Positions 13,682-22,429 of a stretch of DNA of 64,000 nt are shown in pieces. The translations under genes were made by a program, and so were the position numbers. The DNA lies in the NCBI RefSeq assembly GCF_001486505.1, contig NZ_LN909064.1, positions 603,812 through 667,811 of the forward strand. The letters are read 5' to 3'. This stretch comes from Paenibacillus rubinfantis. Lineage in GTDB: Bacteria > Bacillota > Bacilli > Paenibacillales > Paenibacillaceae. Every line of letters begins with the position of its first letter. Within the stretch, counting starts at the first letter, position 1. The notes under the pieces were generated by a model. That model saw only the letters and a program-made list of their open reading frames with translations. It was not told where the DNA came from and ran no database searches.

Positions 13682-15544
13682 ATGCGGACGATCCGGCTTA
13701 CAATGGCACAAGCGTTGCTGAAGTTTCTGGACAGTCAATATGTTTCCGTCGACGGTGTGGAGACGAAGTTTGTTGCCGGTGTCATGGGCATCTTTGGCCA
13801 TGGCAACGTCACTGGCATCGGCGAGGCGCTGGAGCGCTGCCCCGGAAGCCTCAAGTTCGTGCAAGGAAAGAACGAGCAAGGGATGGCCCACGCGGCGATC
13901 GCATTTGCGAAGCAATCGCGCCGCCGGCGCATCTACGCGTGTACGACCTCGATTGGTCCGGGCGCACTGAACATGGTAACCGCTGCCGGGACGGCGACGG
14001 TGAACCGTATTCCGCTGTTGCTGCTGCCCGGCGACAACTTTGCTTCCCGCCAGCCTGATCCGGTGCTGCAGCAGTTGGAGGCGGGCCACGATTACACGAT
14101 TGCGGCGACGGATTGCTTTAAGCCGGTAAGCAAATATTGGGATCGCATCGTCCGTCCGGAGCAGTTGATGACCGCGGCGCTGCACGCGATGCGCGTGCTA
14201 ACGGACCCGGCGGAGACGGGAACGGTGACGCTGGCGCTCCCGCAGGACGTGCAGGCGGAGGCGTATGATTATCCGCTGGCGTTTTTTGATAAACGGGTGC
14301 ATGTCATTGAACGGCACCGTCCCTCCGAGGAGGCGCTCCACCGGGCGGTGGAAGCCATCGCAGCCAAACGCCGTCCGATCCTCGTTGCGGGAGGCGGCGT
14401 GCGTTATTCCGGGGCTGAGGCGGAGCTGTTGGCATTCGCCGAACGGTTTGGCATTCCGGTGGTGGAGACGCAGGCGGGCAAAGGCGCCTTGCCTTGGAAC
14501 CACCCGCTTAACGTCGGCGGCGTTGGAGTAACCGGCGGACTGGCCGCCAATCGGCTCGCACGCCAGGCGGATCTTGTGATCGGCGTCGGCACGAGGTTTA
14601 CTGACTTCACGACCGCGTCCAAGTCGGCGTATCGGGAAGACGCGCTATTCGTTAATGTGAACGTCAGCCGGCTGGATGGGGTTAAGTTGGACGGCATCCC
14701 GCTTGCCGGAGATGCGAAGGCTACGCTGCCGCAGCTTGCGGAAGGTTTGGCGGCGGCGGGGTACACATCAGCTTACGGCGAAACGGAGATCGCAGCGCTT
14801 AAGTCCGAGTGGGATCGGGAGGTCGATCGGCTGTATGGGGTCGAACGCGAAGACGGGTTGGCGCAGACGCGCGCGATTGGAGAGATCAACGAGACGATTG
14901 GCGAAGAGGCGATTATCGTATGCGCGTCGGGTAGTCTGCCAGGCCATCTGCAGCGGCTATGGCGGACGTCTCGGCCGGATACCTACCATATGGAATACGG
15001 CTTTTCCTGTATGGGCTATGAAGTGAGCGGCGCTTTCGGGGTCTCGCTTGCCGAACCGCAGCGGGATGTATATGCCTTAGTCGGAGACGGCGGCTATTTG
15101 ATGCTTCACTCCGAACTGCTCACCAGCTTGCAGGAAGGACGGAAAATCACGGTGCTGCTGTTTGATAACCACGGCTACCAGTGTATTCACAACTTGCAGC
15201 GAGAACACGGGAGCGACGGATTCGGCAACGAATTCCGTTACCGTGAGGACATTACGGGCCGCTACACGGGCGCGGTGCTTCCGATTGATTTTGCGGCGCA
15301 CGCTCGTAGTCTTGGGGCTGCTTCTTATAAGGCATCCAATGCGGAAGAGCTTCGCGAGGCGCTGCGATTAGCCCAGTCGGAGACGCGAACGACACTGATT
15401 GAGATCGCAGTGCTGCCCGGCACAAATACGGAGGGCTACGAGTCCTGGTGGAACGTTGGTGTTCCCGCGGTCTCAACGGGCAAACGGGTCGTCCAGGCCC
15501 GTGAAGCGATGAACGAGCGGATTCGGCAGGCGAGAGCTTATTAA
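13682..15544 (+). CDS. iolD: 3D-trihydroxycyclohexane-1,2-dione hydrolase IolD
   Basis: 620 residues of the thiamine-diphosphate enzyme family. IolD hydrolyses the diketone ring to 5-deoxy-glucuronate in myo-inositol catabolism. Visible: N-terminal Pyr domain with GHGNVTGIGEALE and GKNEQGMAHAAIAFAKQ (catalytic Glu), a central domain and the C-terminal ThDP-binding stretch GDGGYLMLHSELLTS...DNHGYQCIHNLQ. Length is normal. ATG 13682 has GGGAGG 6 nt upstream. It is the first gene of the iolD-E-C-A-G-B operon and is preceded by the AAGCGCTT operator. Confidence 0.95.
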   Translation: MRTIRLTMAQALLKFLDSQYVSVDGVETKFVAGVMGIFGHGNVTGIGEALERCPGSLKFVQGKNEQGMAHAAIAFAKQSRRRRIYACTTSIGPGALNMVTAAGTATVNRIPLLLLPGDNFASRQPDPVLQQLEAGHDYTIAATDCFKPVSKYWDRIVRPEQLMTAALHAMRVLTDPAETGTVTLALPQDVQAEAYDYPLAFFDKRVHVIERHRPSEEALHRAVEAIAAKRRPILVAGGGVRYSGAEAELLAFAERFGIPVVETQAGKGALPWNHPLNVGGVGVTGGLAANRLARQADLVIGVGTRFTDFTTASKSAYREDALFVNVNVSRLDGVKLDGIPLAGDAKATLPQLAEGLAAAGYTSAYGETEIAALKSEWDREVDRLYGVEREDGLAQTRAIGEINETIGEEAIIVCASGSLPGHLQRLWRTSRPDTYHMEYGFSCMGYEVSGAFGVSLAEPQRDVYALVGDGGYLMLHSELLTSLQEGRKITVLLFDNHGYQCIHNLQREHGSDGFGNEFRYREDITGRYTGAVLPIDFAAHARSLGAASYKASNAEELREALRLAQSETRTTLIEIAVLPGTNTEGYESWWNVGVPAVSTGKRVVQAREAMNERIRQARAY

Positions 15545-15564
15545 CGAACACGCAACGGGGAGGG

Positions 15565-16491
15565 ATGGCGATGGCGGGGTTTTCTTTTCGCATAGGCGTG
15601 CATCCGATTAATTGGGTTGGAGAAGACGTCAAGGAGCATGGCGATGATACGACATACGAGCAAATCTTGGAGGATATCCAGGCGCTTGGCTTGAGAGGAA
15701 CAGAGATGGGGCGAAAATATCCGACCGAGATCGGCTTGCTGAAGCAAGCGCTGTCCGGACGAGGAATCCAGCTTGTCTCACAATGGAAGTCGGTGCTTTT
15801 CTCCGATCCGGCTTATCGCGAGCAGGAACTGGAGGCGTACCGGAAGCACGCGAGGTTTTTGAAAGACATGGGGGCCGAAGTGATCAGCACCTGTGAAGTT
15901 GGCGGCTCCTTGCATTTCGATCCGCGGCGAACCCCAAACGAACGGACCGTCCTTCCGCTGGACGACGCAGGCTGGGAGAGCTTGGCCGAAGGGCTTAACA
16001 TGGCCGGACGCATCGCCCGCGAGCACGGGTTGAAGCTGACATACCACCACCACGGCGGCACCGTCATCGAACGTCCCGAGGAGATCGACAAGCTGATGGA
16101 GCTGACTGATCCGGAAGCCGTGTGGCTGCTGTTTGATACCGGGCATGCGCTGTACGGCGGGGCTGATCCGTTGGCGCTGCTTCGCAAGCATTACGACCGT
16201 ATCGCCTACGTTCATCTCAAGGACGTACGCGCCTGCAAACTGCGCCAGGCGAAGGAGGCGGGCGCCGACTTCATCACCTGCATCCGTCAAGGCGTATTCA
16301 CCGTTCCTGGCGACGGCGACATCGACTTTCGGCCGATTATCGCAGAGTTGGTCGGCCGCGGTTATGACGGCTGGGCCATGCTCGAGGGTGAGCAGGATCC
16401 GGCGGAACACCCGCCGCGCGAATACGCGGCGAAGGCGCTGGCCTACCTGCATTCGTTGAATTCTGCCCCCAAGGGAGGGGATCATTTATGA
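15565..16491 (+). CDS. iolE: myo-Inosose-2 dehydratase IolE
   Basis: 308 residues, a TIM-barrel metal enzyme that dehydrates 2-keto-myo-inositol to 3D-trihydroxycyclohexane-dione, the substrate of IolD. Typical features: IGVHPINWVGEDVKEHG near the start, TYHHHGGTVIE, WLLFDTGHALYGG and YVHLKDVR, which supply metal and substrate ligands. It begins 20 bp after iolD with GGGAGGG as ribosome site, and its last 4 bp overlap the iolC start. Confidence 0.95.
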   Translation: MAMAGFSFRIGVHPINWVGEDVKEHGDDTTYEQILEDIQALGLRGTEMGRKYPTEIGLLKQALSGRGIQLVSQWKSVLFSDPAYREQELEAYRKHARFLKDMGAEVISTCEVGGSLHFDPRRTPNERTVLPLDDAGWESLAEGLNMAGRIAREHGLKLTYHHHGGTVIERPEEIDKLMELTDPEAVWLLFDTGHALYGGADPLALLRKHYDRIAYVHLKDVRACKLRQAKEAGADFITCIRQGVFTVPGDGDIDFRPIIAELVGRGYDGWAMLEGEQDPAEHPPREYAAKALAYLHSLNSAPKGGDHL

Positions 16492-17504
16492 CCACGTTGC
16501 TCTCGCTGTTCCCGGAGAACCGGAGGTTTGACCTTACGGCGCTCGGGCGGCTGTGCATCGATCTTAATGCCAACGAAATCAACCGCCCGATGGAGCAGAC
16601 GATGACGTTCACCAAATATGTCGGGGGCTCGCCGGCGAATATCGCCATCGGTATGAGCCGGCTTGGCCGACGTGTCGCGTTTATCGGCAAGTTGGCCGAT
16701 GACCAGATGGGCCGGTTCATACGTTCTTACCTGCGTGAGAACGGCATCGACGACAGCGGCGTCTCGACAGACCACACCGGTGCGGTAACCGGGCTTGCCT
16801 TCACGGAAATCAAGAGCCCCGTCGATTGCAGCATCCTGATGTATCGGGATCACGTTGCCGATTTGAAGCTGGATCCGACAGAGGTTCACGAGTCCTTAAT
16901 CGCGGACAGCCGGGCGCTGCTCATCTCGGGAACGGCGCTGGCCGCAAGCCCGTCTCGCGAGGCCGTATTCGTCGCGCTGGAGTACGCCCGATCTCACGGG
17001 ACTCCGGTCGCCTTCGATATCGACTATCGGCCTTATACCTGGCGGTCACCGGAGGAGACGGCGGTTTACTGCCACCTTGTAGCCGAGAAAAGCGACATCC
17101 TCCTCGGCACGCGTGAGGAATTTGACGGTATGGAGCGATTCGAGGGGAATCCGGACCGCAGCGACCGATACACCGCGGCCAAGTGGTTCAAGCGCGGCGC
17201 GAAACTCGTCGTCATCAAGCATGGCAAGGAGGGTTCTATCGCCTATACGAAGGATGGCCTGGAGCATCGCGCTCCGTCGTATCCGGCGAACGTCGTCAAG
17301 ACGTTTGGGGCGGGTGATGCTTATGCTTCCAGCTTCCTCCACGGCCTGATGTCCGGTTGGGACGTCGCCCGGAGCATGTCGTTTGGCGGGGCGGCGGCGA
17401 GTGTCGTGATTTCGAGCCACAGCTGTTCGGATGCGATGCCAACCGCCGCTGCCGTGGAGGAGTATATTCGGCGCTGCGAGCGCGGGGAAATTACAGCCGG
17501 TTGA
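16488..17504 (+). CDS. iolC: 5-Dehydro-2-deoxygluconokinase IolC
   Basis: 338 residues, PfkB (ribokinase) family. It phosphorylates 2-deoxy-5-keto-gluconate to the 6-phosphate. The opening DLTALGRLCIDLNANEI, the substrate loop KYVGGSPANIAIGMSRLG, IDYRPYTW and the C-terminal KTFGAGDAYASSF (catalytic Asp and anion hole) identify IolC. ATG overlaps the iolE stop by 4 bp (ATGA) with AGGGAGGGG upstream, so translation is coupled. The aldolase for its product, IolJ, is not in this window. Confidence 0.95.
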   Translation: MTTLLSLFPENRRFDLTALGRLCIDLNANEINRPMEQTMTFTKYVGGSPANIAIGMSRLGRRVAFIGKLADDQMGRFIRSYLRENGIDDSGVSTDHTGAVTGLAFTEIKSPVDCSILMYRDHVADLKLDPTEVHESLIADSRALLISGTALAASPSREAVFVALEYARSHGTPVAFDIDYRPYTWRSPEETAVYCHLVAEKSDILLGTREEFDGMERFEGNPDRSDRYTAAKWFKRGAKLVVIKHGKEGSIAYTKDGLEHRAPSYPANVVKTFGAGDAYASSFLHGLMSGWDVARSMSFGGAAASVVISSHSCSDAMPTAAAVEEYIRRCERGEITAG

Positions 17505-17551
17505 CTTGAGGTACAGGTGCATCGGCTATAGAAACGGGGAGAACATGGGTT

Positions 17552-19000
17552 ATGAACGCTACGCTTAACAACTGGATCGGCGGCGATTGGGTCGCGTCCG
17601 CCTCCAACCAGACGGAGGAGGTCCACAACCCGGCTACGGGAGAAACGCTGGCAAAGGTGCCGTTGTCCACGCAGGCCGATCTCGATGGGGCGGTTGATGC
17701 GGCGACAGAAGCTTTTGCCTCCTGGAGCCGGACGCCCGTCCCGCGCCGGGCACGGGTGCTGTTTAAGTACCAGCAGCTGCTCGTGGAGCATTGGGATGAA
17801 TTAGCTCGGCTTATTACGTTGGAGAACGGCAAAAGCTTCAGCGAAGCGCACGGCGAGGTGCTGCGCGGCATCGAATGCGTGGAATTTGCCGCAGGCGCTC
17901 CCTCGTTGATGATGGGGAAGCAGTTGCCGGACATCGCTTCGAACCTTGAATCCGGGATGTACCGCTATCCGTTGGGTGTCGTTGGCGGCATCACGCCGTT
18001 TAATTTTCCGATGATGGTGCCTTGCTGGATGTTCCCGCTGGCGATCGCGTGCGGCAATACGTTTGTGCTTAAACCGTCCGAACGGACGCCGCTGCTGGCG
18101 AACCGGCTGGCTGAACTGTTCCATGAAGCCGGCTTGCCGCCCGGCGTGCTGAACGTCGTACACGGGGCGCACGAGGTCGTAAACGGGTTGCTGCGTCATC
18201 CCGGCGTTAAGGCGATCTCGTTTGTTGGATCGCAGCCGGTGGCCGAATACGTGTACGCAACCGGCGCGGCAAACGGCAAACGCGTTCAAGCATTAGCCGG
18301 AGCCAAAAACCATACGATCGTCATGCCGGATGCGGATCTGGACCTTGCGGTCAAGGAAATCGTCAGCGCGGCGTTTGGCTCCGCGGGCGAACGCTGCATG
18401 GCTTGCGCTGTCGTCGTTGCCGTCGGCGACATCGCGGACGATTTGGTCGCCCGGTTGTCTGCCGCCGCGGATAAGCTGAAGATCGGCAACGGCCTTGGCG
18501 AAGGGGTGTTCCTTGGCCCGGTCATTCGGCAGCCGCACAAGGAACGGACGATTCACTATATCGAAAGCGGCGTCGCCGAAGGAGCCGTGCTCGTCAGGGA
18601 CGGGCGCGAGGATGCGGCGGCCAGCGGTGAGGGCTTCTTCCTCGGCCCAACGATCTTCGATCAGGTGAACGGGGAGATGGCGATCGGCAGGGACGAGATT
18701 TTTGCACCGGTCCTGTCGGTGATGCGGGCCGGAACGCTGGAGGAGGCGGTCGAGATCGCCAATCGCTCGGAGTTTGCGAACGGCGCTTGTCTGTTTACCC
18801 GCAGCGGAGCCAATGTGCGCATGTTCCGTGAGACGATCGACGCCGGGATGCTGGGAATCAATCTGGGCGTGCCTGCTCCGATGGCGTTCTTTCCGTTCTC
18901 CGGTTATAAGAAATCATTCTACGGTGACTTGCATGCGAACGGCACGGATGGGGTTGAATTTTATACGCGCAAAAAAATGGTGACCGCTCGCTGGTCGTGA
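17552..19000 (+). CDS. iolA: Methylmalonate/malonate-semialdehyde dehydrogenase IolA (MmsA)
   Basis: 482 residues of the aldehyde dehydrogenase superfamily. It converts malonate semialdehyde to acetyl-CoA and CO2, the last step of inositol breakdown, with NAD and CoA. Visible: [20 protein letters not shown], the NAD-site [12 protein letters not shown] and the catalytic Cys282 in GSAGERCMA. Length matches MmsA/IolA. It lies 47 bp after iolC and 28 bp before iolG. Confidence 0.94.
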   Translation: MNATLNNWIGGDWVASASNQTEEVHNPATGETLAKVPLSTQADLDGAVDAATEAFASWSRTPVPRRARVLFKYQQLLVEHWDELARLITLENGKSFSEAHGEVLRGIECVEFAAGAPSLMMGKQLPDIASNLESGMYRYPLGVVGGITPFNFPMMVPCWMFPLAIACGNTFVLKPSERTPLLANRLAELFHEAGLPPGVLNVVHGAHEVVNGLLRHPGVKAISFVGSQPVAEYVYATGAANGKRVQALAGAKNHTIVMPDADLDLAVKEIVSAAFGSAGERCMACAVVVAVGDIADDLVARLSAAADKLKIGNGLGEGVFLGPVIRQPHKERTIHYIESGVAEGAVLVRDGREDAAASGEGFFLGPTIFDQVNGEMAIGRDEIFAPVLSVMRAGTLEEAVEIANRSEFANGACLFTRSGANVRMFRETIDAGMLGINLGVPAPMAFFPFSGYKKSFYGDLHANGTDGVEFYTRKKMVTARWS

Positions 19001-19028
19001 CCAGGTCGAAGCAGGTGGGAGGAACGAC

Positions 19029-20078
19029 ATGGACAAAGTAAGGATCGGCGTCATCGGCGCCGGGAGAATCGGCAAAATTCACGTCGACAATCTATTAAAA
19101 CTGCCGCAAGCGGAGATCCTCGCGATCAGCGATTTGTATGCGGACGTCGATTTGGAGGAATGGGCGCAGGTGAGGGGAATCCCGATCGTGACGACCGACA
19201 GCGACGCGGTGATTCATCACCCCGACATCGATGCGGTATTTATCTGCTCGTCCACAGACAGCCATGTTCCGCTCATCAAAAGCGCCGCGAGAAACGGCAA
19301 GCATATTTTTTGCGAAAAACCGATCAGCATGGATTTCCGCCAGACGAAGGAGGCGCTGGAGGAAGTGCGCCGCGCCGGCGTGAAGCTGCAGGTGGGCTTC
19401 AACCGCCGGTTTGACCACAACTTCCGCCGGATTCGCGAGCATGTCGAGTCGGGAGCGATCGGCGATGTGCAGCTTATCAAAATAACGTCCCGCGATCCGA
19501 GCCCGCCTCCAGAGTCCTACATCGCGGTGTCCGGCGGCATCTTCATGGACATGATGATCCATGACTTCGATATGGCGCGCTATCTGTCCGGCAGCGAGGT
19601 GGAGGAGGTGTTCGCGCAAGGCGGTGTACTGATCGATCCCGCATTTGCGAAATACGACGATGTGGATACGGCGATCGTCACGCTGCGTTTCGCAAACGGT
19701 GCTCTCGGCGTGATCGATTGCAGCCGTCAAGCGGCATACGGGTACGATCAGCGCGCGGAAGCGTTTGGCTCCCTCGGAGCAGCCACTGCCGACAACGATT
19801 ATGCCAATACCGTGGCGCTTAGTACGGCGGAAGGCGTGCAAAGCGACAAGCCGCTTTACTTCTTCCTCGAGCGTTATTCCGAGGCGTACCTCCTAGAGAC
19901 ACAGCAATTTATCGAATGCGTGCGGAGCGGTCAGCCGGTTCCGGTTGACGGCGAGGACGGCCGGCAAGCGGAGCGAATCGCCGCTGCGGCGAAGCGGTCG
20001 CTTCGGGAGCGCCGGATCGTCAAGCTGTCGGAGCTGGACGTCGCTGAATCCATCCATGCAGGAAATGAAGGGAGATGA
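19029..20078 (+). CDS. iolG: Inositol 2-dehydrogenase IolG
   Basis: 349 residues, GFO/IDH/MocA family. It oxidises myo-inositol (often also D-chiro-inositol) to 2-keto-myo-inositol with NAD, the first step of the pathway. Rossmann motif IGVIGAGRIGKIH at residues 6-18, the EKP motif CEKPISMD with the catalytic lysine, and GGIFMDMMIHDFDMARYL in the substrate domain. The ribosome site is GTGGGAGG. Part of the iol operon; iolB follows 4 bp later. Confidence 0.93.
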   Translation: MDKVRIGVIGAGRIGKIHVDNLLKLPQAEILAISDLYADVDLEEWAQVRGIPIVTTDSDAVIHHPDIDAVFICSSTDSHVPLIKSAARNGKHIFCEKPISMDFRQTKEALEEVRRAGVKLQVGFNRRFDHNFRRIREHVESGAIGDVQLIKITSRDPSPPPESYIAVSGGIFMDMMIHDFDMARYLSGSEVEEVFAQGGVLIDPAFAKYDDVDTAIVTLRFANGALGVIDCSRQAAYGYDQRAEAFGSLGAATADNDYANTVALSTAEGVQSDKPLYFFLERYSEAYLLETQQFIECVRSGQPVPVDGEDGRQAERIAAAAKRSLRERRIVKLSELDVAESIHAGNEGR

Positions 20079-20082
20079 GGAA

Positions 20083-20913
20083 ATGTCGAATTTGATCGTT
20101 CGTCCCGACCGAGGAGTGCCGGGCGAGCGCCCCCTGCTGTCGGTGACGCCCGAGTCCGCCGGTTGGAGTTATGTCGGGTTTGACGTGCACAGATTGAAGC
20201 CCGGGGAGAAACTCGCACGGAGTACAGAGGATCGCGAGTATTGCCTTGTGATCCTGGAAGGAAAGGTGAACGTATCGACGGCGGAGTCCCAGTGGGAGGC
20301 GGTTGGCGAGCGAATGAGCGTCTTCGAGCGCATTCCTCCGCACGCGGTCTACGTTCCGGGCGGCGACCGGTACGAGGTTGAAGCGTTAACCGAAACGGAG
20401 CTCGCGATTTGCCATGCGCCGGATCGAAACAGCGGCCATCCGGCGCGGCGGATCGGGCCCGAGGATATCGGCGTAGAAGTCCGGGGGGAAGGTGCAACCA
20501 AACGTTATATCCACCATATCTTGCCGGAGCAGCAGCCTGCGGACAGCTTGCTTGTCGTCGAGGTGTTTACGCCTCCGGGAAATTGGTCCAGCTATCCCCC
20601 GCACAAGCACGACCAAGACGCCCTGCCGGGGGAAGCGCTGCTGGAAGAGACGTACTATTACAGGGTAGATCCCCCGCAAGGGTTTGCCGTTCAGCGCGTG
20701 TACACGGACGACGGCTCGCTCAACGCAACGCTGGCGGTGAAGAACGGTGAGACGGTGCTTGTGCCCAAGGGCTATCATCCGGTATCCGCGCCGCCGGGCT
20801 ACCAGGTCTACTATCTCAACGTCATGGCCGGGCCCGTTCGCACTTGGAAGATTCACAACGATCCGGACCACGCCTGGACGCTGGAAGCGCCGCACACCCG
20901 CGAGGAAACCTGA
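20083..20913 (+). CDS. iolB: 5-Deoxy-glucuronate isomerase IolB
   Basis: 276 residues, a bicupin that converts 5-deoxy-glucuronate to 2-deoxy-5-keto-gluconate between IolD and IolC. Family pattern: YVGFDVHRLKPGE, SSYPPHKHDQD (metal-binding His residues), LEETYYYRVDPPQGFAVQRVY and GYHPVSAPPGYQVYYLNVMAG. ATG 20083 is chosen because GGGAGATGAGG sits just upstream and the N-terminus then matches the family; the frame is open further upstream inside iolG without a good start. Last enzyme of the operon. Confidence 0.94.
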   Translation: MSNLIVRPDRGVPGERPLLSVTPESAGWSYVGFDVHRLKPGEKLARSTEDREYCLVILEGKVNVSTAESQWEAVGERMSVFERIPPHAVYVPGGDRYEVEALTETELAICHAPDRNSGHPARRIGPEDIGVEVRGEGATKRYIHHILPEQQPADSLLVVEVFTPPGNWSSYPPHKHDQDALPGEALLEETYYYRVDPPQGFAVQRVYTDDGSLNATLAVKNGETVLVPKGYHPVSAPPGYQVYYLNVMAGPVRTWKIHNDPDHAWTLEAPHTREET

Positions 20914-21012
20914 GATTGAACATTTGCAAAGGGAGAACAATCATCGGATAATAGCTCAGTAGAGAGCGGCAAAGCTCGTACGATTTCATCCGAATTATGA
21001 ACGAGGTTGGTT

Positions 21013-22038
21013 ATGAAAGCGACGACGATTTACGACGTAGCCAAGGAAGCGGGCGTATCGATTGCGACCGTCTCCAACGTCATTAATGGCAAAGGCAATG
21101 TAGGCAAGAAGAAGCGGGAAGAGATATTTAAGGTGATGAACCGTCTCCAATACAAGCCAAGTGTGATCGCTTCCGCCTTGATGGGGAAGAAGACGTATAC
21201 ATTGGGGCTGCTTATTCCCGATGTGTCGAACCCCTTCTTCTCCGAAATCGCCCGGGCCGTGGAAGATATGGCCCATGAGGAAGGATACAGCGTCATCGTG
21301 TGCAGCACGGATAACAATGACGAACGGATCGAGAAGTATATCAAGCTTTTGGAGCAAAAAAGCGTAGACGGCCTTTTGATTGGTACCGGCGTGGAAAACG
21401 CGAACATCATTGCTCAGCTGTCTGAGAATTCCGTCCCGATCGTCATGATCGCCCGGGAGACGCCGGACATCGCCGTACACAGCGTGCTGACGGACGATTT
21501 CAAGGGCGGCTCGCTCGCTGCCGGCCATCTGCTGCAGCTCGGGCATGAGAACGTAGCGATCTTGTCCGAGAATGCCAAGTTCAGCAGCAGCAAAGAGCGG
21601 GTGAGAGGGTTTCGGTTCGCCTTGTTTGAGGCCGGCAAAACGCTGGACGACGAGCGGATCATCGCCTGCCGTTCCGCGATCCAGGACGGCAAACGAGCGG
21701 CAGCGCTGCTGCTTGAAGGGCCTAATCCGCCGACGGCCATCTTCTGCTGCAACGATATGCTGGCGATCGGAGCCTTGCAGGCAGCCCGGGAATGCGGCGT
21801 TCGCGTCCCGGAGCAGCTGTCGATCATCGGCTTTGACAACACGATTTTGTCCACCGTCACGAACCCGTCGTTGACGACGATCGCCCAGCCGACGGACGAA
21901 ATGGCGAAGCTTGCTTTTGGCTTGCTCGTCTCTTCGCCGGACGAAGAGACAGACGCCATCCGACAACGCATCGTGATGCAACCGAAGCTTGTCGTCCGGG
22001 AATCCACGGGACCTGCACTGCACGAAGCCGGCCGTTAA
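21013..22038 (+). CDS. LacI-family regulator of the inositol locus
   Basis: 341 residues. N-terminal LacI helix-turn-helix TIYDVAKEAGVSIATVSNVINGKG with hinge SVIASALMGKKTYTLG, then a periplasmic-binding-protein-like effector domain. ATG 21013 has GAACGAGG 6 nt upstream. It sits between the iol enzymes and the ABC importer and probably controls both through the AAGCGCTT sites at 13347, 13592 and 22257. This differs from B. subtilis, where the DeoR-type IolR does the job. The effector is presumably inositol-derived; that is inference. Confidence 0.88.
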   Translation: MKATTIYDVAKEAGVSIATVSNVINGKGNVGKKKREEIFKVMNRLQYKPSVIASALMGKKTYTLGLLIPDVSNPFFSEIARAVEDMAHEEGYSVIVCSTDNNDERIEKYIKLLEQKSVDGLLIGTGVENANIIAQLSENSVPIVMIARETPDIAVHSVLTDDFKGGSLAAGHLLQLGHENVAILSENAKFSSSKERVRGFRFALFEAGKTLDDERIIACRSAIQDGKRAAALLLEGPNPPTAIFCCNDMLAIGALQAARECGVRVPEQLSIIGFDNTILSTVTNPSLTTIAQPTDEMAKLAFGLLVSSPDEETDAIRQRIVMQPKLVVRESTGPALHEAGR

Positions 22039-22256
22039 GGCCGGCCCAGGGCTCGTGCGTAACCGGCATCATCGCCATCTCCATACAACAACGCCAACGA
22101 CTAAAACCATCGCAATTCCCACATATCATCGCATCTAGTCGAACCTATCACAATCTCCGCATGCAATTCATCTAGCCAAACACCATCGCATTTTCCGAAC
22201 ATCGCTGCAGTATGCGTCACTTGATATCCGGTCATAAGGATTTGTTCAAATTACAA

Positions 22257-22271
22257 TGTTAAGCGCTTACA
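22257..22271. promoter_or_regulatory. AAGCGCTT operator 3, upstream of the ABC importer
   Basis: TGTTAAGCGCTTACA carries the core AAGCGCTT (22261-22268) and lies 159 bp before the binding-protein gene. It resembles the sites upstream of iolD, which links the importer to the same regulator. Nothing else definite is visible in the 391-bp gap 22039-22429, apart from a degenerate set of ATCGCA words. Confidence 0.68.
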
Positions 22272-22429
22272 TCTAGTGAAGGAAGTGTATATCCGCATCC
22301 TGCGGGCCGTAAGGAGTCCATTTGGTATTGCTGCGAACCTTTGGGGAGGTGAGGCTGGAGCACGCGAAGTGCTAACGTGGCAGATAGAAGGAGCAGGACA
22401 GGACGTGAAATCATTAATGGAGGGGTTAT

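Noticed and set aside
22100..22230. Degenerate repeats of ATCGCA words downstream of the LacI gene
   Set aside because: Spacing and sequence are irregular, no dyads, and no match to the phased arrays; probably low-complexity intergenic sequence.
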